Shown: piece by piece, positions 61,257-64,000 of the stretch | Numbering within the stretch: position 1 is the first letter of the stretch | Layout: the number at the start of each line of letters is the position of its first letter | Assembly (NCBI RefSeq): GCF_001020565.1 | Contig: NZ_LDAS01000001.1 | Coordinates: 534,402-598,401, forward strand | From: Maribacter thermophilus | GTDB taxonomy: Bacteria; Bacteroidota; Bacteroidia; Flavobacteriales; Flavobacteriaceae | Length of the DNA stretch: 64,000 nt | Direction of reading: 5' to 3' | The notes under the pieces: model-generated | Database searches by the model: none | What the model was told of the DNA's origin: nothing | What the model saw: the letters and a program-made list of their open reading frames with translations, nothing else | Position numbers and translations under genes: made by a program

Positions 61257-61284
61257 AAAAAGCCCGCTTTTATGCGGGCTTTTT
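61257..61284 (+). terminator. Terminator after the ThuA-dehydrogenase gene
   Basis: AAAA, AGCCCGC (61261-61267), loop TTTTAT, GCGGGCT (61274-61280), TTTT then ATTTTT. A 7-base GC-rich stem extended by an A/T run, 20 bases after the stop. The A-run makes it usable in both directions, also for the convergent GAF gene. Confidence 0.85.
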
Positions 61285-61331
61285 ATTTTTATATAACTTA
61301 AACTATGTTGGTTGCGGGATAAGAAAAACTA

Positions 61332-61799
61332 TTAGGACAGTTTTTGGCAAATAGACGCACCGATGTTCATTAACATATTAATTTCTGTTTCGGTAAAATC
61401 ATAAGGTACGGGTTTGGCTATTCCTATAGTGCCGAAGAGTTTTTCTTTTAGCAATAAGGGGGCGGCCAAAGACCCCTCTACTTTTGTCTCTTTTGCGGCA
61501 GGCCTTGCCACACCAGAATCATCGGTTTGTAGATTGCACATCTCTACAGGGGCCATCCGTTCTGCAGCTATGCCGGCCATTCCTTTACCGATAGGTATTT
61601 TTGAGACCTTGGGCAAAAGAAAGTCTGGTATTCCGATTTGAGCTTCCAATTCTAGTAAGGAAGTGGACGGGTTTAAAAAGTGCAAAGTACCTGTAGAGCA
61701 ATCAAAATGATCCAAGGTTGCCCTTAAGACCATGGCCCAATCTATATTTTTCTGATCTAAAAGAATATTGATGTTCTGTGGAACATTATTACTTTCCAT
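61332..61799 (-). CDS. GAF domain protein
   Basis: A 155-residue protein consisting almost only of a GAF domain: TLDHFDCSTGTLHFLNPSTSLLELEAQIGIP, IPIGKGMAGIAAERMAPVEMCNLQTD, GSLAAPLLLKEKLFGTIGIAKP, ending in ETEINMLMNIGASICQKL. No catalytic or output domain follows. GAF domains bind small molecules or redox cofactors; a free one may be a sensor module. It is last in a likely operon with the M1 peptidase (8 bases upstream). Confidence 0.88.
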   Translation of the reverse strand: MESNNVPQNINILLDQKNIDWAMVLRATLDHFDCSTGTLHFLNPSTSLLELEAQIGIPDFLLPKVSKIPIGKGMAGIAAERMAPVEMCNLQTDDSGVARPAAKETKVEGSLAAPLLLKEKLFGTIGIAKPVPYDFTETEINMLMNIGASICQKLS

Positions 61800-61807
61800 A
61801 TTGAATA

Positions 61808-63418
61808 TTATTGTTTTTTGGTATCTATGTAGAAATTGGGGTCTATCTTAAGGGTGTTTAAGTCTCCTTTTTCGCTTAGGTTTTGCCAATCTTTCTTCGG
61901 GGTTATCCAAATAGCTTTTCCTTCTATAAAAATACGGACAGGCATTTCAAACTCTTCCACTGTATTTTCATATCTGTATGTGAGGGTGTTTCCTTCAACT
62001 TTATAAGAAAGTAGAGGAACCTTTGTAGTGCGAAGGTACTGGTCAAAAAACGGGCCAAGGTCTTTTCCCATCTTGGTGGCTATAAATTGTTCTATTTCAG
62101 CGGTTGTTACGGTTTTGTGGTAGAACTCTTTGTTCAAACCTCTTAAAATAGCCCTCCACTTTTCATCATTGTCCACTAGTTGTCGTAGCGTATGAATGAT
62201 ATTGGCTCCTTTAAAGTACATGTCTCCCGACCCTGATTTGTTTACGTCATAGGTACCTATAATGGGTCTGTCGTTTTTAATATTTGAACGCATTCCTATC
62301 ACGTACTCCGAAGCGGCTTCTTTACCAAAATGATAGTCTACATAAAGATTTTCTGAATAAGTTGTGAATGATTCATGTACCCACATATCGGCAATGTCCT
62401 TATACGTGATATTATTGGCAAACCATTCGTGGCCAGATTCGTGTATAAGAATATAATCGAACTTTAGTCCCCATCCAGATTGTGATAGGTCTCTGCCTAG
62501 GTAACCATTTTTATATTTGTTGCCGTAGGTGACGGAACTTTGGTGTTCCATGCCCAAGTAGGGCACTTCTACCAATTTGTACGAATCTTCGTAAAAAGGG
62601 TAGGGGCCGAACCAATGCTCAAACGCTTCCATCATTAAGGGAGCTTGCTTAAACTGGATTTTTGCTTTTTCAAGATTATCTCGCAGTACGTAATAATCCA
62701 TATCCAACATACCTTTTTCACCTTTATACTTTTCTCCAAAATGAACATAGTCGCCAATGTTTACGTTAACCCCATAATTGTTGATAGGGTTGGAAACAAA
62801 CCAGTGATAGGTATTGGTCTTTTTATCGATGCTACGTAATCTTCCGTTGGAAACATCCATTAATCCCTTGGGTACTTTTACACTGATCAACATACTGTCT
62901 ACTTCATCGTACATATGGTCTTTGTTGGGCCACCACACACTGGCTCCAAGGCCTTGGCAAGATGTAGCTATAAAGTCTTTTCCGTTTGCATCCTTGTTCC
63001 ATGAAAATCCACCGTCCCATGGTGCCCTTACGGCCTCTTTTGGATGACCCGAATAATACACTACCACTTCATTGAAATCACCAGGTTTTTGCTGTTTTTT
63101 TAATTTGATAAAATGGGCATTTCCATTATGTTCAATGTCTAGTTCTATACCATCTTGTGTTACTTTCTTAATTTGTAAGGGAGGCTGTAGGTCTACTTGT
63201 AATACTTGAGCCTCTGTTAAAACCTTGTAACGTATGGTATTGCTACCCGATATTAATTTTTCATCAGGTTTTACCTCTATGTTCAAATGATAATAATTCA
63301 GGTCCCACCAAGCTCTTTCCGGGGTTATACTTCCGCGTAATGTATCTTGTTCGGTAAATGTTTGTGCGTGTAGAGAGGTGATAAACACCATACAACATAT
63401 AATAACTATCCTGTTCAT
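61808..63418 (-). CDS. Secreted M1 family metallopeptidase
   Basis: A 536-residue exported aminopeptidase-type protein (signal ending SLHAQ). The N-terminal M1 barrel domain includes HLNIEVKPDEKLISGSNTIRYKV. The substrate-binding segment is changed: in place of GAMEN the sequence reads LGMEHQSSVTYGN. The zinc site is complete: HESGHEWF supplies HExxH, and WVHESFTTYSENL the second zinc Glu. Length (536) is shorter than full M1 enzymes, which add a C-terminal helical domain. It is 17 bases after the M28 gene. Confidence 0.92.
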   Translation of the reverse strand: MNRIVIICCMVFITSLHAQTFTEQDTLRGSITPERAWWDLNYYHLNIEVKPDEKLISGSNTIRYKVLTEAQVLQVDLQPPLQIKKVTQDGIELDIEHNGNAHFIKLKKQQKPGDFNEVVVYYSGHPKEAVRAPWDGGFSWNKDANGKDFIATSCQGLGASVWWPNKDHMYDEVDSMLISVKVPKGLMDVSNGRLRSIDKKTNTYHWFVSNPINNYGVNVNIGDYVHFGEKYKGEKGMLDMDYYVLRDNLEKAKIQFKQAPLMMEAFEHWFGPYPFYEDSYKLVEVPYLGMEHQSSVTYGNKYKNGYLGRDLSQSGWGLKFDYILIHESGHEWFANNITYKDIADMWVHESFTTYSENLYVDYHFGKEAASEYVIGMRSNIKNDRPIIGTYDVNKSGSGDMYFKGANIIHTLRQLVDNDEKWRAILRGLNKEFYHKTVTTAEIEQFIATKMGKDLGPFFDQYLRTTKVPLLSYKVEGNTLTYRYENTVEEFEMPVRIFIEGKAIWITPKKDWQNLSEKGDLNTLKIDPNFYIDTKKQ

Positions 63419-63435
63419 TGTATATAATTAATCGT

Positions 63436-64000
63436 TTATCTAAAAATTGCATTAGGGAATACAACGGGGCTTTCAAAGCCATTTTTACCAACGGCCGATA
63501 CACCAAAAAAGAAATTGTCTATAACAATGCCATCTAAGGTAAATTCTGTAACATCACCTACAAATCGGCTATGGTCCCATGTAGGTGAGGTCGTATCTCT
63601 CCAATATATTTTATAGCCTACGGCCCCTTCTACCTTGCTCCATTGAAATTTGGCGGCAGGTTGTACGATACCTCCGATTTTCACCTCCTTTGGTGCCGGT
63701 GGCGCCCATGCCAAAGAAGCTAGGTTAATAGCATTTACCGCAGTTAGTTTAGCGGCATATTCAAAGTTCACATGTTCCAGTACATCTCCATAGGCTATAC
63801 CGTCCTCAACTCTAATATCTTGGTGTTGTTGTGTGTAATTTTCATGGGCTTCCATAATGCGTATACCAGGAAAACCAGCATCGTTAAAAGGTCTATGGTG
63901 GCCTCCTCGGCCAAAACGGTCTAAACGATAAATCATCATAGGGTTCATTTCTGGCATATATGTTTTTACCGTTTTATGGACATAACGAGCCAATTGCCTA
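63436..64000 (-). CDS. M28-type peptidase C-terminus with FN3-like domain, 5' end outside window
   Basis: The frame stays open to the window edge (at least 188 codons). RLDRFGRGGHHRPFNDAGFPGIRIMEAHENY matches the C-terminal metal-binding part of M28 aminopeptidases. The rest, from about residue 95 of the visible part (PPAPKEVKIGG ... FQWSKVEGAVGYKIYWRDTTSPTW ... FGVSAVGKNG), is a fibronectin type III-like domain. The zinc core proper is outside. Operon: M28, then M1 (17 bases), then GAF (8 bases). The assignment rests on the fragment only. Confidence 0.75.
   Translation of the reverse strand, partial: RQLARYVHKTVKTYMPEMNPMMIYRLDRFGRGGHHRPFNDAGFPGIRIMEAHENYTQQHQDIRVEDGIAYGDVLEHVNFEYAAKLTAVNAINLASLAWAPPAPKEVKIGGIVQPAAKFQWSKVEGAVGYKIYWRDTTSPTWDHSRFVGDVTEFTLDGIVIDNFFFGVSAVGKNGFESPVVFPNAIFR

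Noticed and set aside
1-64000. tRNA, rRNA, CRISPR arrays, insertion sequences, prophage genes
   Set aside because: None could be seen by eye: no cloverleaf pattern, no regularly spaced repeats with spacers, no transposase, integrase or phage structural gene.

Overview
The window looks like a chromosomal segment from a marine member of the Flavobacteriaceae (Bacteroidota), in the broad Maribacter/Zobellia/Arenibacter neighbourhood. This is an inference from gene families (DUF6090, 2TM-domain proteins, 7TMR-DISM histidine kinases, VPS10-like BNR proteins, secreted S9/M28/M1/tricorn peptidases, many lipoprotein signals), the AT-rich composition, and several Bacteroidota-type promoters (TAnnTTTG -7 box, TTG about 17-20 bases upstream). 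I see no rRNA, tRNA, CRISPR, insertion sequence or prophage.

Layout. 1-5.6 kb: an S9 peptidase cut by the window edge, a VOC protein, an atypical SDR, a DUF6090 protein and a secreted M28 aminopeptidase. 5.6-15.9 kb: a tightly packed minus-strand operon that is the most interesting part of the window. In transcription order it holds a truncated NTF2-like ORF, two 7TMR-DISM histidine kinases with near-identical kinase cores, a 1217-residue periplasmic-propeller histidine kinase, a stand-alone receiver, a receiver-class III nucleotide cyclase fusion, and a membrane protein of the Pycsar effector (PycTM/DUF5706) type. No DNA-binding output is encoded, so the operon reads as several membrane sensors feeding phosphotransfer into cyclic-nucleotide synthesis and a membrane effector. 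16-28 kb: RidA and NTF2-like proteins, peptidase E, a TPR kinase/LytTR regulator pair, RhlE-type helicase, COG2509 flavoprotein, VTT membrane protein, methyltransferase and a divergent LysR/LysE pair.

28-34 kb: a second signalling locus. DUF2141, a TPR protein and a LytS-type kinase carrying a C-terminal 2TM domain are followed by four separate 2TM-domain proteins and a LytTR response regulator. Both transcription units share a two-part motif whose second half fits the LytTR half-site consensus, suggesting a self-regulated circuit. 34-43 kb: LETM1-like protein, DUF547 lipoprotein, TIGR04283-type glycosyltransferase, YceI, DUF2490, a large BNR protein and a TPMT-like methyltransferase.

43.5-64 kb: tricorn protease homologue; a metal-efflux locus (ArsR-family repressor, Cys-rich PF03773 permease, small membrane protein) with matching inverted repeats upstream of repressor and permease; a second BNR protein; sterol-desaturase-like hydroxylase; DUF998 protein; an operon of a CDP-alcohol phosphatidyltransferase and two secreted amidohydrolases; a five-part ThuA/sugar dehydrogenase/PKD/cytochrome c/carbohydrate-binding lipoprotein; and an M28-M1-GAF operon cut by the window end. 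Family assignments come from reading motifs by eye; no database search was run.
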